Assembly: GCA_963514095.1 (NCBI GenBank)
Contig: OY741273.1
Span: forward strand, 2,083,501-2,147,500
Direction: 5' to 3'
Length of the DNA: 64,000 nt
Source of the DNA: Eutrigla gurnardus
Taxonomy: Eukaryota > Chordata > Actinopteri > Perciformes > Triglidae
Below the pieces are notes generated by a model. It was not told the origin of the DNA and ran no database searches. It worked only from the letters and a program-made list of their open reading frames with translations. Below are positions 24,423-33,012 of the stretch, piece after piece; positions within the stretch are counted from its first letter, which is position 1, and the number at the start of each line of letters is the position of its first letter. Made by a program: the position numbers and the translations under genes.

Positions 24423-27400
24423 AGGGGACTATGTGTCCATGGACATGAGTGGGCTGCCCCAGTTCTGGCTGGCTTACCTGAGTGACCCGAGTGACTCTGG
24501 ACGCATCCACAGCAACATCAGACAGCGCTGGCTCAGCGGTGCGTCCCAGTATTGCAGTCTAACTTTTGCATGTCCATAATATATTCTTTAATAAGAGCAA
24601 CACATTTCAGTTATCCATAAACAGACAAAAGGTTTTTCAGAATAAGATACTAAACCATGTGTATTTCCATCGGTCTGTTTGAGTTAGATTAAAGGAGAAA
24701 TCCGGTCATTTTTGACCCCATTGTCGTCGTCCCCAGGGTCATCCCAACTTATGAGAAGCAAAAAATCAGACAAAAATTGACGTTGCCTAGCCCGAGATCT
24801 GTACCTGCCTGGCAGCCTTCCAGACTCGCTCCAATGCTAACCCATTGGGGCACGTTATATCTGCTTTCCTGGGCCTCAGAAAACAATTCCAAGACCTATG
24901 CAACACAGGTTGGGTCCGTACGAGACACGACGGCGCTCGTTTAGCTCAAATAGTGTTGCAAAACGACATAAATATGTGTGTTTTTGCATGGAGTTACTCA
25001 CCTCAAATCACCCCGTAGACATTAGCAGTAGATAGCCGAACGGCGCTCGTCCCTCCCAGTCACCGCAGAAACGAAAACGTTTTCCACGTAGTTTTGATTT
25101 TGTATCCATAAAGAAACGATCGAGCAGTGCAGTCGTCCTGTCCGTAATAAATCCAGGAAGCTGTTATGTCCATATGTATGACTATGTTGCAACATAGCAA
25201 CGATAGCTTACAGCTAAACAGCAGCCCGTAGCCAAAACAATGCAAGTCTCGCGCAAGTTCAGACGGGAACACATCTCGGGCTAGGTCAAGTCAATTTTTG
25301 TCAGGTTTTATGCTTCGAATAAGTCGGGATGACCCTGGGGACAACGAAAATGGGGTCAGAAAATGACCAGATTTCTCCTTCAAGACAGTAGTAGAGCTTC
25401 TCTCACGCTGCCTCATCTTTCACAGGGGAGCCGCTGGTCGTCGAGGCCATGAAGACTTTTGCTGAGCTCACTGATCAAGCGAGGTTGGTTTGACTGCATT
25501 GTTTTTGCTCCAATTTTTCAAGATATTGTGGAAACCCAGGGGAAGAGGTGGAAAGATTCACGGAGAGAATAAGGGTTCGAGGGGAACAGGAAAATGGGTC
25601 AAACTATAACTGAGGATTCCTCCGACTTCACAAGGGGTAGCGGGGGGGGGGGGCTCCTGAGTTGAGTCCTCCGTCATGTGGCCAGCTCCCCTCCCCCCCA
25701 ATAAGTCTGCCTCTTGATGCCTCTCTGATTACCTGACGGGCTGCAGGTGTGTCCAGTAACGTATGGTCGAATAGTCTTTCTCTCTTAGGAAGGTTCCTAA
25801 CTGAACATAAGAGCCATTTAATTCTCTAAATTTGAAGGAAAGGAGCTCCAATGCTTCCTTTCAGATCTCCTTTAGCATAGGATGCATTGGACCTTCCTAT
25901 ACGAAAGGAAAGGAGATTACGCCGACCCACAATTCTTCTTGAGAGCAACATTTAAAGTGCCGCACACCTCGACCGTTGAAGAAAACAAACGATATGCCTA
26001 TTTGCATATTTAACAATGACTTTCATGCAGACATATAGTAATTGGAATAGTGTTGATAAATGTGTGTGGACAGTGATAATAATTGAATGGTATTTTTTAT
26101 TTAAATCATGTTACAAATGTTTGACAAAAACGAAACTAAAACCACAAATGAAATGTAAATACAGTAAAAGGTCAAACAGGAAGGAGGAGCTGCTGGACCT
26201 GAAGCCAGTCAGTGAACCAGCTGTTTATAGAACCAACAACATGGGGAGAAATGGACGTCACGCCTTTTGTAGTGCATTATTGTAGTTTCTCCACCGTCGA
26301 CGCACGTCAATCACCGGTGTTGATCATCAGCGGCCGCGTTATAATGACGTAGCTTAGTTAAAGTCCGGTCGGATTCTCTGAGCACCGCGGCCGTCTTTTC
26401 CTAAATCCTTTTGAGTTCTCCTATCGCCTTTCCTTAACCCGTGATGTTTTCCCCAGAGGTCAAGGAAAAGGAGTTAGGAATAGGAGTTAGGACCCAATAA
26501 AAACACTCCTTCTATCACCTCCCCTAGCCGGAGCCCGGGGACCCGCCCCCTCTGCTGATTTGGCTCATTGAGTTCCCCTGGTTTGCCACAATAGCAAGAT
26601 AGAATCAAGATGCTGATTAGACAGCATGATTACTGTGCAGGTGTGCCTTGAGCTGGTCACAATAGAAGGACTGGATGTGCAGTTTTATCACACAGATATT
26701 TTGAGGCAGTGTGCGGTCGACATGCTGACTGCAGGAATGTCGAACTGAGCTGTTCTCTTTGAATTGGATGTTCATTTTTCTACCACAAGCCGTCTCCAAA
26801 GTGGTTTCCGAGTATTTGGCAGTCTGTCCAACCGGCCTCTCAACTCCCCCGACATGTCACCCGGTGAGCATGTGTGGGATGCTCTGGATCAACAATACGA
26901 CAGCATCTTCCACTTCCTTCCAATATCCAGCAACCTGGCATTCAACAGGCCACAACCAACAACCTGAGCAACTCATGAGGCAAATGGAGACCCCCCCAAG
27001 TATACATTTTAGAGTGGCCTTTTATTGTGACCAAAGACACACCTGTTCAATAATCAGTCTGATCAACATCTGGTGTTCATCTCCACATGAACACCAGTCA
27101 GGTGGGTGAGTTATCTCAGCAAGGAGAAGTGCTCACTAACACAAATATGTGAACAAACTTTGAGAGAAAAAGGACCTTTTGTTTACGTCAACAACAACAA
27201 AAATTGGAGCAAAAACAAAAGTGTTGCATTTATATTTTGGTTCAGTGTATATCAGGACAAAAGCTAGACATAAACAACCATGGGAATTCTGGGAAACGGA
27301 CTTGCATTGATATAGCCCCTTTCTAGTCTTCAAATGCTCAGAGTGCTCCATGTCATCATTCAGCCATTCACACACACATTCATTAGTATCTAAACATACA

Positions 27401-27548
27401 CACTCACACACTGAGGCACAGCCTTGGGGAGCATGGGAAGGGTTCTTGGACTCTTCGACATCAGGAGGATATAGAAACGCTGGTCTTGTGTCTCGCCTTG
27501 TACAGCCCTTGTGCTTTTGTGGGGGAAATATTTATGTTCCAAGTAACA

Positions 27549-27602
<54 letters not shown>

Positions 27603-27785
27603 ACGAAGAGTATTTAATGTGCTGCAAAAAGTGATTTTGTCTTTGTTGTGGCATTTGGGAAGTTGAGAATAATTGAGGTGAATCTTGACATCTTGTGTTC
27701 TCCCCCCAGGACGGCGCTACACGACAGAGACTGGAGGCGTCTGGCACAACTGATGGACCAGAACTTTGAGCTCCGGAGGTACGTA

Positions 27786-27842
<57 letters not shown>

Positions 27843-28900
27843 CAGCTACACTCACAGCTGAAGTAACAACATATCCCACAGGTCCGTCTACACTGATGAC
27901 TGTCTGGGTCCTGGGAATCTCAAGATGGTCCAGTTGGCGAGGCAGGTATGTACTTAAGGGTTCCACTATCTGCTATGAGCATGTTTTATTGATTATATTA
28001 GTATTCAGTCTTTTGTCCATTTCCACCTGTGTGCCTATCAGACAGCAACCTCTGCTTCTGAAACATGAATCCAAGGCTGAGGAGTTTCACACTGTCATTC
28101 TCTCTTCTGGCCACCAGGGGGTTGTATAGAAGTCTATGAGAAAATGGTCCTACTTCTCTCTTGATGTATTATCTCAGTAAACATTGTAACCATGAGTTTA
28201 TGGTCTCAATCTCTAGATTCAAGTCTTCTTCAATCCAGCATGATGTTCATTTAGTACATTATGGTCCATTTAGAGTCCACCAGACCAGAAAGCAGGGGAT
28301 GCTTTAGGGGCGGGGCTACCTGCTGATTGACAGGTCACTACCACGGCATAGCTACTTAGCTTCCAAGAGGACTTTAACACTTAGCTGTGGCTCAGAGTAA
28401 GAGCGAGTCATCCACCAATTGGAATATTGATGGTTTGAATCCCGGTCCTTGAACGAAGCTAACTTTGTGAGCAGCTTCACACCAGAATCCAGATGGATCC
28501 AGATCCATTGGGCTGCCACTCTGCTGCTTGTGTTTGTCAGAGCCACCACTCCTCCTCAGTCTAAATATGGTCACTTCCTTCACTGGTTCCAAAAATACAA
28601 GATGGCGACAACCAAAATGCCGAACTTGAGGCTTCAGAAGTGTAGTCCACAAACCAACGCGTGATGTTACCATGACTACGTCCACTTCTTTGAAACAGTC
28701 TGTTTCCTATGGGAGTGGGGTTTTTATGTTTATACACTCATAAAGATTTTACTGCTCCTTGCAGTTTGGCTCGGCGGTGAAGTTACCAGGCAGCGGTGGG
28801 GCCGTGGTGGGTCTGTGTCTGGATGAAGCCAGACTGGTAAGACTTGTTCGCTGAGATTTCTTATCCATGCATGTCTCACACACACACACACACACACACA

Positions 28901-28936
<36 letters not shown>

Positions 28937-29578
28937 CCGGATAACACCGGATAAGCGGTTGAAGATGAGATGAGATAAAATGTAAAAAATAGTTCAGTGA
29001 AATTTCATGTTCTAGACATGGCAGAAAAACAAAGTAGTTTAATTTATTTGTTTTAATCTGTTCAATGATCACAGCACTGCACTCACGCTGCCATATACAT
29101 GACTTGTTTTTTGTGTGTTCTGTAACATTTTTGCACAATTTGAAATCGAAAGTTCATAAATCATTTTAAAAAACTAGAGTTTAACCAGCTGATAAAAATA
29201 TCCACAATCAACATGCAGCGTCTCATGGCTCAGCCCACGTTGTAAGAAAAAGATCTCAAGACCAAGCTGAGCCTGCTTTATAAAGTGATATTAGCTCAGT
29301 GCCCAAACCCTTGATCTCACCGTCACAGAATGTAAAAGGTTGAGTCGGTCTACAGCTCTATAACTGTCATTTCTCATTCCCGTCTCAACATCTCACTGTG
29401 GGTTGTACATCGTGAGGTCGGATGTACTGGATTTGTGAATCAATGCCCTGTTGTCTGATGCAGTCTGCATTTGGCCCACTAGGTGGAGATGAGGCAAGCT
29501 TTCCAGGAGGCAGGCTGTGTCTTCTGTGTCATCACACCATACAACCCATCTGCCAGCACTGTGGGGGGCCAGCGATAA
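14920..29578 (+). CDS. gkup: bifunctional nucleotidyltransferase-like / glucuronokinase (GHMP kinase)
   Basis: Twenty-three coding exons join in frame to 622 aa: 14920-14976, 17603-17709, 17802-17846, 17940-18093, 18201-18272, 18374-18462, 18854-19010, 19246-19323, 21655-21746, 22330-22435, 22518-22597, 22681-22749, 23509-23569, 23681-23697, 23782-23839, 24104-24196, 24277-24337, 24425-24538, 25426-25483, 27710-27778, 27882-27945, 28765-28836, 29483-29578 (TAA). Residues 1 to about 253 resemble sugar-phosphate nucleotidyltransferases: VAGHGT 7-12, GVPKALLPG 31-39, IAGD 122-125, FLEKP 179-183. The usual Arg of the GxGTR signature is Val13. From about 284 the protein is a GHMP kinase: GLAGSSA 390-396 is the ATP-binding motif and [10 protein letters not shown] 574-583 the C-terminal glycine-rich motif. 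Glucuronokinases make glucuronate-1-phosphate from glucuronate and ATP; the fused half would plausibly make the UDP-sugar. ZFIN gkup (glucuronokinase with putative uridyl pyrophosphorylase) is the name I recall. Substrates are inferred. Confidence 0.88.
15340..15492 (+). repeat. interspersed fish repeat fragment (family copy 1)
   Basis: Sequence around TTGGCCATCAGGGGGCGCCT, through TTATTATCTCAGTACATTTT to TCAAGTCTTCTTTTTT, matches parts of the copies at 22905-23375 and 28085-28660. It is a truncated copy in gkup intron 1, ending in a T-rich run. Confidence 0.65.
15540..16578 (+). mobile_element. Tc1/mariner-type transposon, 5'-truncated and decayed
   Basis: The translation shows an inactive DDE transposase in shifting frames between about 15590 and 16463. 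Recognisable parts are [17 protein letters not shown] sequence near 16050 and, in another frame, [37 protein letters not shown] and [16 protein letters not shown]. The right terminus reads TTTTGGCAATATACAGTA at about 16561-16578. No matching left inverted repeat is seen. It lies in intron 1 of gkup. A second copy of the same family, inverted, is at 51895-53400. Confidence 0.85.
16685..16746 (+). repeat. interspersed fish repeat (TTTATAGTGTCA family), interrupted
   Basis: TTTATAGTGTCATATGAC through CAGGACACTTAACAC matches copies at 19662-19750 and 41783-42002. It is cut at 16746 by the hAT-like element that begins TAGGGATGCAACA. Confidence 0.7.
16747..17300 (-). mobile_element. hAT-like element, one end recognised
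   Basis: TAGGGATGCAACAAT at 16747 and the next roughly 190 bases, including TTTTGTGCGTGAGAAAG, match the reverse complement of the right end of the hAT element at 46347-47205. The distal end in this copy is not recognisable, so 17300 is an approximate limit. It lies in gkup intron 1. Confidence 0.55.
19662..19750 (+). repeat. interspersed fish repeat (TTTATAGTGTCA family)
   Basis: TTTTATTTATAGTGTCATAC through CAGGACACTTAACACATTGA matches the copies at 16685 and 41783. It lies in gkup intron 8. Confidence 0.7.
19865..20094. mobile_element. TTAA-flanked MITE
   Basis: The terminal inverted repeats AGCTGTGGTCTA (left, 19865) and the complement of AGCTATGGTCTA (right, ending 20094) are bordered by TTAA at 19861-19864 and 20095-20098. 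About 100 bp upstream (near 19762) the same left end plus its flank GATTTTCAGAGTTAA is repeated, so part of the insertion was locally duplicated. It lies in gkup intron 8. Confidence 0.65.
20144..21044. repeat. SINE-tail-derived minisatellite, about 25 copies
   Basis: Units of about 33-41 bp read TGTAGAGACAGACAGG, TAACCAGTCTATCACAGGG, with or without CTGACA. A block of about 271 bp is repeated almost exactly (about 20188-20440 and 20459-20711), so there is a higher-order repeat. On the minus strand the unit reads CCCTGTGATAGACTGGTTAC, which is also the sequence of the repeat fragment at 30015. The array abuts a tRNA-derived SINE. Confidence 0.95.
21046..21187 (-). mobile_element. tRNA-derived SINE
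   Basis: On the minus strand a tRNA-like head is visible: box A-like GGTGGTGTAGTCCCCTCACA and box B-like GGGTTCGATTCCCGGG near 21130-21146. It continues with TTCTGTGTGCAGTTTGCATG and CCCACAGTCCAAATACATGC, which are typical fish SINE body sequence. Its expected tail is the sequence expanded in the neighbouring minisatellite. It lies in gkup intron 8. Confidence 0.8.
22905..23375 (+). repeat. interspersed fish repeat (family copy 2)
   Basis: From CTCAGTAAACATTGTAAACG through GGGGATGCTTTAGGGGCGGG to AAGATGGCGGTGGACAAAAA, this matches the copy at 28085-28660. It lies in gkup intron 12. No coding content is recognised. Confidence 0.75.
24385..24424 (+). repeat. (GT)n microsatellite forming the gkup exon 18 acceptor
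   Basis: Intron 17 is only 87 bp. Its last bases are an almost pure TG repeat ending in TAG, directly followed by exon 18. There is no ordinary polypyrimidine tract at this acceptor. Confidence 0.9.
24693..25380. mobile_element. TTAA-flanked MITE with about 100-bp inverted repeats
   Basis: The left end (AGGAGAAATCCGGTCATTTT, then TGACCCCATTGTCG and CCAGGGTCATCCC) is the near complement of the right end, pairing for roughly 100 bp with a few mismatches. It is flanked by TTAA (24689-24692) on the left and TCAA on the right, probably a mutated TTAA. It lies in gkup intron 18 and has no coding content. Confidence 0.8.
25484..26570. other. gkup intron 19, unassigned part
   Basis: Holds a run of 11 or more G near 25640 and several AAGGAAAGGAG-type purine-rich stretches around 25840-25910, with partial complements near 26400-26500. 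This suggests another decayed inverted-repeat element, but the ends could not be fixed. Confidence 0.3.
26585..27254 (+). mobile_element. Tc1-like transposon remnant
   Basis: A short frame at 26764-26967 shows the transposase-type motif [13 protein letters not shown] after an aspartate-containing NSPDM. The right end reads GTGTTGCATTTATATTTTGG and TTCAGTGTA, typical of a fish Tc1 terminus. The upstream coding part is missing or shifted. It differs from the Tc1 family at 15540 and 51895 and lies in gkup intron 19. Confidence 0.7.
27548..27601. repeat. poly(C) followed by (CA)n
   Basis: A run of about 18 C followed by about 17 CA repeats, in gkup intron 19. Long poly(C) is prone to assembly error. 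Confidence 0.95.
27790..27838. repeat. (TA)n filling gkup intron 20
   Basis: About 24 TA repeats start 11 bases after the exon 20 donor in an intron of 103 bp. They make up half of the intron. Confidence 0.95.
28085..28660 (+). repeat. interspersed fish repeat (family copy 3)
   Basis: Contains CTCTTCTGGCCACCAGGGGG, GTATAGAAGTCTATGAGAAA, then the same body as the copy at 22905 (GGGGATGCTTTAGGGGCGGG, CTTGTGTTTGT, ACAAGATGGCGACAACC). It is the longest of the three copies and lies in gkup intron 21. Confidence 0.75.
28878..28933. repeat. (CA)n(TA)n microsatellite
   Basis: A CA repeat of about 24 bp followed by a TA repeat of about 27 bp, shortly after the exon 22 donor of gkup. Confidence 0.95.
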
Positions 29579-29780
29579 GCTCACATCTCCCACCACTCAG
29601 GCCGACTGGGGGCCTTTGCTTGGATGTGGCAAAGTGTGGCCCGCAATGAGGTCCAATATAATTTCAGTGTTATTACAATGGACAGCAAAGGTCATTGATC
29701 AGCTTCATGAAATTCTATGAAAGCCATGAATACAAAATGAACAGGGCTGCCTTAAGGATCTTTACTATTTTAATAAATGA
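29579..29780 (+). terminator. gkup: gkup 3' UTR with AATAAA
   Basis: The first canonical poly(A) signal after the stop codon is AATAAA at 29772-29777. The cleavage point is not visible. Confidence 0.5.
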
Positions 29781-30014
29781 TCAGATTGACCTAATGACGT
29801 TTAGTCAAAAATCAGTGTTTCACTCAAATGTTTGTTCCAGATCATATGAGTAATGTTAAGATGAATGATCAACCGTGGGTCAAATTTCTCAATCACAACT
29901 ATGGATGGGACGATATAAGATTTCATTGTGATTAAAAAAAAATAAGACAATAAGTTGATCGTGGTGAATTTCCATGATCAGGATAATCTGAAATATCGTC
30001 ACAAGTAACGTAAA

Positions 30015-30137
30015 AAGCCCTGTGATAGACTGGTTACCTGTCCAGGTGTACCCTGCATTCACCCAATGACAGCTGGGATCGGCTCCAGCCCCCCGCGACC
30101 CTGAATACAGGATCAGCGGTAGACGATGGATGGATGG
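30015..30137 (+). repeat. SINE/LINE tail fragment
   Basis: CCCTGTGATAGACTGGTTAC, then CCTGTCCAGGTGTACCCTGC and GACAGCTGGGATCGGCTCCA, ending in GATGGATGGAT. This is the 3' body of a common fish SINE. Its first bases equal the unit of the minisatellite at 20144-21044. Confidence 0.75.
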
Positions 30138-30479
30138 TAACGTTAAAAGCTGTCTAGTTTGCTATCATGGCAGGGAAGGGAAAACAGAGCCTGATTTAAA
30201 AAAAAGTACAAAAATACATTCTTAAAAAAAATCACAAAGAAGATGTCTTATCTGTGATGCAATACAAATATTTGTTTCTTAACTAAATGTGAAGTGATTC
30301 CAGTATGTTTTAGTACAATTTTAAGAATGTAAGCATATTTTGATGTTTATGGGGATAATATTGTGAATCACAGTTATTTTGGCAGGATCATCTTGACATG
30401 AAATTGCCGTATGTCCCATGCCTACTGACAGCAATGTAAGATGATGATGTCATTATTTTTTCTATATTGTGATACATAA

Positions 30480-30862
30480 GTTGTATACTATATAAACGTA
30501 TGACCCAAATTAAAAGCAACTGTTGTAGCTCCAGTGTTTTGTCATTTGTACTCCATAGTGTATTACTACTCCTGTCGTAGCGTTACTACATATAGATATA
30601 TATAGATGATGTGCCGTAGACCAGAGAGGACTGTGTTGCCGCTGTGCTGCCTGCATCCAGTCAGCACATCTAATTCGCCGTTTCCTCCGGTGGGCGGAGG
30701 CGGACGAGCGGGATCTGCCTGGCTGGCCGCACAGCGCTGCCCTCGGCTCCACACGGCGTCGTTGCCTCGACCTCACCACTCATGCGGACCCGGCCGAAGC
30801 TCGTGGACTAGCCGGAGGTCTGGTAGTGGACTGCATCGGGCTTGTAGCGGACCCAATGGACT
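30480..30862 (+). promoter_or_regulatory. ubash3b: ubash3b promoter and 5' UTR
   Basis: A TATA-rich stretch (30591-30606) precedes a GC-rich segment (30680-30850) with a GTGGGCGG GC-box-like motif near 30693. An in-frame TAG at 30845-30847 rules out a longer N-terminus on this exon. An ATG at 30856, in a different frame, opens an 11-codon upstream frame ending at 30891 that overlaps the main start codon. Confidence 0.5.
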
Positions 30863-30990
30863 ATGGCTGCCAAAGAGGACCTCTACAGTAAAATCCTCCC
30901 TCGGAGGCTCCGGCAGAACCGGCCGGGTTCGGTGAAATGTGGCTCCAACCTGGACGTGCTGCTGTCCATGGGCTTCCCCAGACCGAGAGC
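30863..30990 (+). CDS. ubash3b: first coding exon of ubash3b (TULA-2 / Sts-1), partial
   Basis: The exon encodes 42 codons plus two bases and ends at a perfect donor (GTAAGT at 30991). The product starts MAAKEDLYSKILPRR and ends LDVLLSMGFPRPRA. This follows human UBASH3B closely from its MAAREELYSK onward and is unlike UBASH3A. The LDVLLSMGFPR part is the beginning of the UBA domain. Full UBASH3 proteins continue with the rest of UBA, a 2H phosphoesterase-like part, an SH3 domain and a histidine-phosphatase domain that dephosphorylates Syk/ZAP-70-type kinases. None of that is in this window, so the gene must continue beyond 64000 through a first intron of at least 33 kb. The ATG has A at -3 and G at +4. 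Confidence 0.88.
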
Positions 30991-31475
30991 GTAAGTACCT
31001 GACCCAAACACCCGTGTGCTGACTGGGGGGTTACATGCCGTCCGGGGGACGTGGCCGCTGTGTGACCGGCAAGAGTTGCGTTCGCGGACGCGTCAAAAAC
31101 GGCATCACTCGATGATGTGTGCACACTTTCTGTGCGTCGGTGTTCAGCCTGCAGCCATAACCAGCAGAAGAGTGGAGGAAAGTATGATCGCTATAATAAC
31201 AGCAGAATTCATGCTGGCTGCAGCTGAATCGAGTGGAACGACACATACAAGTTAACAAGTGTAACGTCGGCATCAAATAGCCGACACCAAATGTGATTCT
31301 GTTTCACTTCGTTTAGATCGGAGCCATCAGTGAATATGTGTTCAAACTTCATCAGAATGTCTAATAATCCGTTTTATTTCCCTACTTCTTGACGAGTCAA
31401 AAGTTGATGCAAGTTTATATGAAGTTTTTAAGTCATATGAAAGTTTTTAGAGAAAACTGGAGTCATGCAGTCATG

Positions 31476-31477
<2 letters not shown>

Positions 31478-31533
<56 letters not shown>
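31478..31533. repeat. (GT)n microsatellite
   Basis: About 27 GT repeats in intron 1 of ubash3b. Confidence 0.97.
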
Positions 31534-31702
31534 ATACGGTTCACGATGTGTCCTCTGCTGCTGAATGGGGGACTGTGTTTGACTCGGTCACATCCGTCCT
31601 GTCGGCTACAGCCTCTCACTGTAAACACAACATACAGCAGCTACTAACAAACACCAGTATGTCGCTGGTGTGTTTACTGGGGCTGGGAATCATCAGAGAC
31701 CC

Positions 31703-32157
31703 CACCATACCATATTATCACCATGCCATCACCATGCCATATTATCACCATGCCATTATATCACCATGCCATATTATCACCATGCCATTATATCACCATA
31801 CCATATTATCACCATGCCATTATATCACCATACCATATTATCACCATGCCATTACATCACCATACCATATTATCACCATGCCATTATATCACCATACCAT
31901 ATTATCACCATGCCATTATATCACCATACCATATTATCACCATGCCATTACGTCACCATACCATATTATCATCATACCATTACATCACCATGCCATTATA
32001 TCACCATACCATATTATCACCATGCCATTACATCACCATACCATATTATCACCATGCCATTATATCACCATGCCATTATATCACCATACCATATTATCAC
32101 CATGCCATTACATCACCATACCATATTATCACCATGCCATTACATCACCATACCATA
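31703..32157. repeat. 16-bp minisatellite, left part
   Basis: Tandem 16-bp units of the form CCATATTATCACCATG and CCATTATATCACCATA. The array is broken at 32157 by the BEL/Pao element and resumes at 40217. Because 16 is not divisible by 3 and the unit lacks stops in several frames, long spurious reading frames appear (repeats of YHHAI and similar). Confidence 0.97.
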
Positions 32158-32534
32158 TGTAGGAGACATACAGGTTGAGGATGAGGAGCACGGTGTGCTT
32201 GAGAGTGTGTGTGTTGCAGAGGTGGTGGTTCACGTTGTAGTGGGCGTGTGCACGTGCGGAAGTGGGTGTGTTTAAAGGTGCGCACTCACCTGTGACACAG
32301 ATGATGAGAGAGGCAGGGTTGGGTAGTAGCCGTAATTTTTGTTGACCGCTATTCATTCATTCATCACCCTTTTATCTGTTTATTCCGCTGGTTTCCATTC
32401 ATCCATCTCAGCTGCGCTGTAATAGCTCTGTGCTGTTTGTCACTAATAAATGCACCAAAAGCATCTTTGGATCTCAGCGTATCTGTCCTCATAGCCTCTT
32501 AGCGCGTCAAAAATCTGCGAACCTGAGGACCCAA
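32158..32534 (+). repeat. BEL/Pao 5' LTR
   Basis: Begins TGTAGGAGACATACAGG and ends GAGGACCCAA. It contains an AATAAA at 32445-32450. It differs from the 3' LTR at two positions: G/T-type near the CACGG(T/G)GTGC motif and TTCC(G/A)CTGG. The flank CCATA at 32153-32157 defines the start. Confidence 0.95.
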
Positions 32535-33012
32535 CCTTTTACTCTCAGCGGCTAATAATGTTTGGTAAGGAAGCCGCAACATTTGTCAACAAAAAACCTG
32601 GCGTTTAATGAAAATCATCAAGCCGCACCAAAGCACCAAGTCATCACGCAGGGATTAGCAGGAGAACAAAGGGGCCACAGCTAAGTGCCACACCACGCCA
32701 TCCATTCACCTGGGAACAGGTAGGCCGGAACCTGTCAATGTTATGTGGATTAAGGAATCCGCTTCGATTGGAATGCATTGAGTCAAATGAGGACAATGTA
32801 TTAAATGGATGTTGCGCTGGTTGCAGTGGCGCAATGAAGGTGGCGCAACTTCTCCGTGCTTTATTGGATTGTGATGTCGGGACTTTGTGGCATAAATAGA
32901 TGGCGGCTGGTGTTGTCTAAAGGCCTCTTGCTTGTTGGAATGCTTGGATCGAATCTGCTCTTTCAATTAATTTAAATGCAATTTATATGGATGGATTTTG
33001 AATGCGCTCTTG

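Noticed and set aside
31389..32275. Histidine-rich repeat frames (YHHAI type), also at 40112-41831
   Set aside because: They come from the 16-bp minisatellite, which is open in several frames. One frame runs straight into the BEL/Pao LTR.
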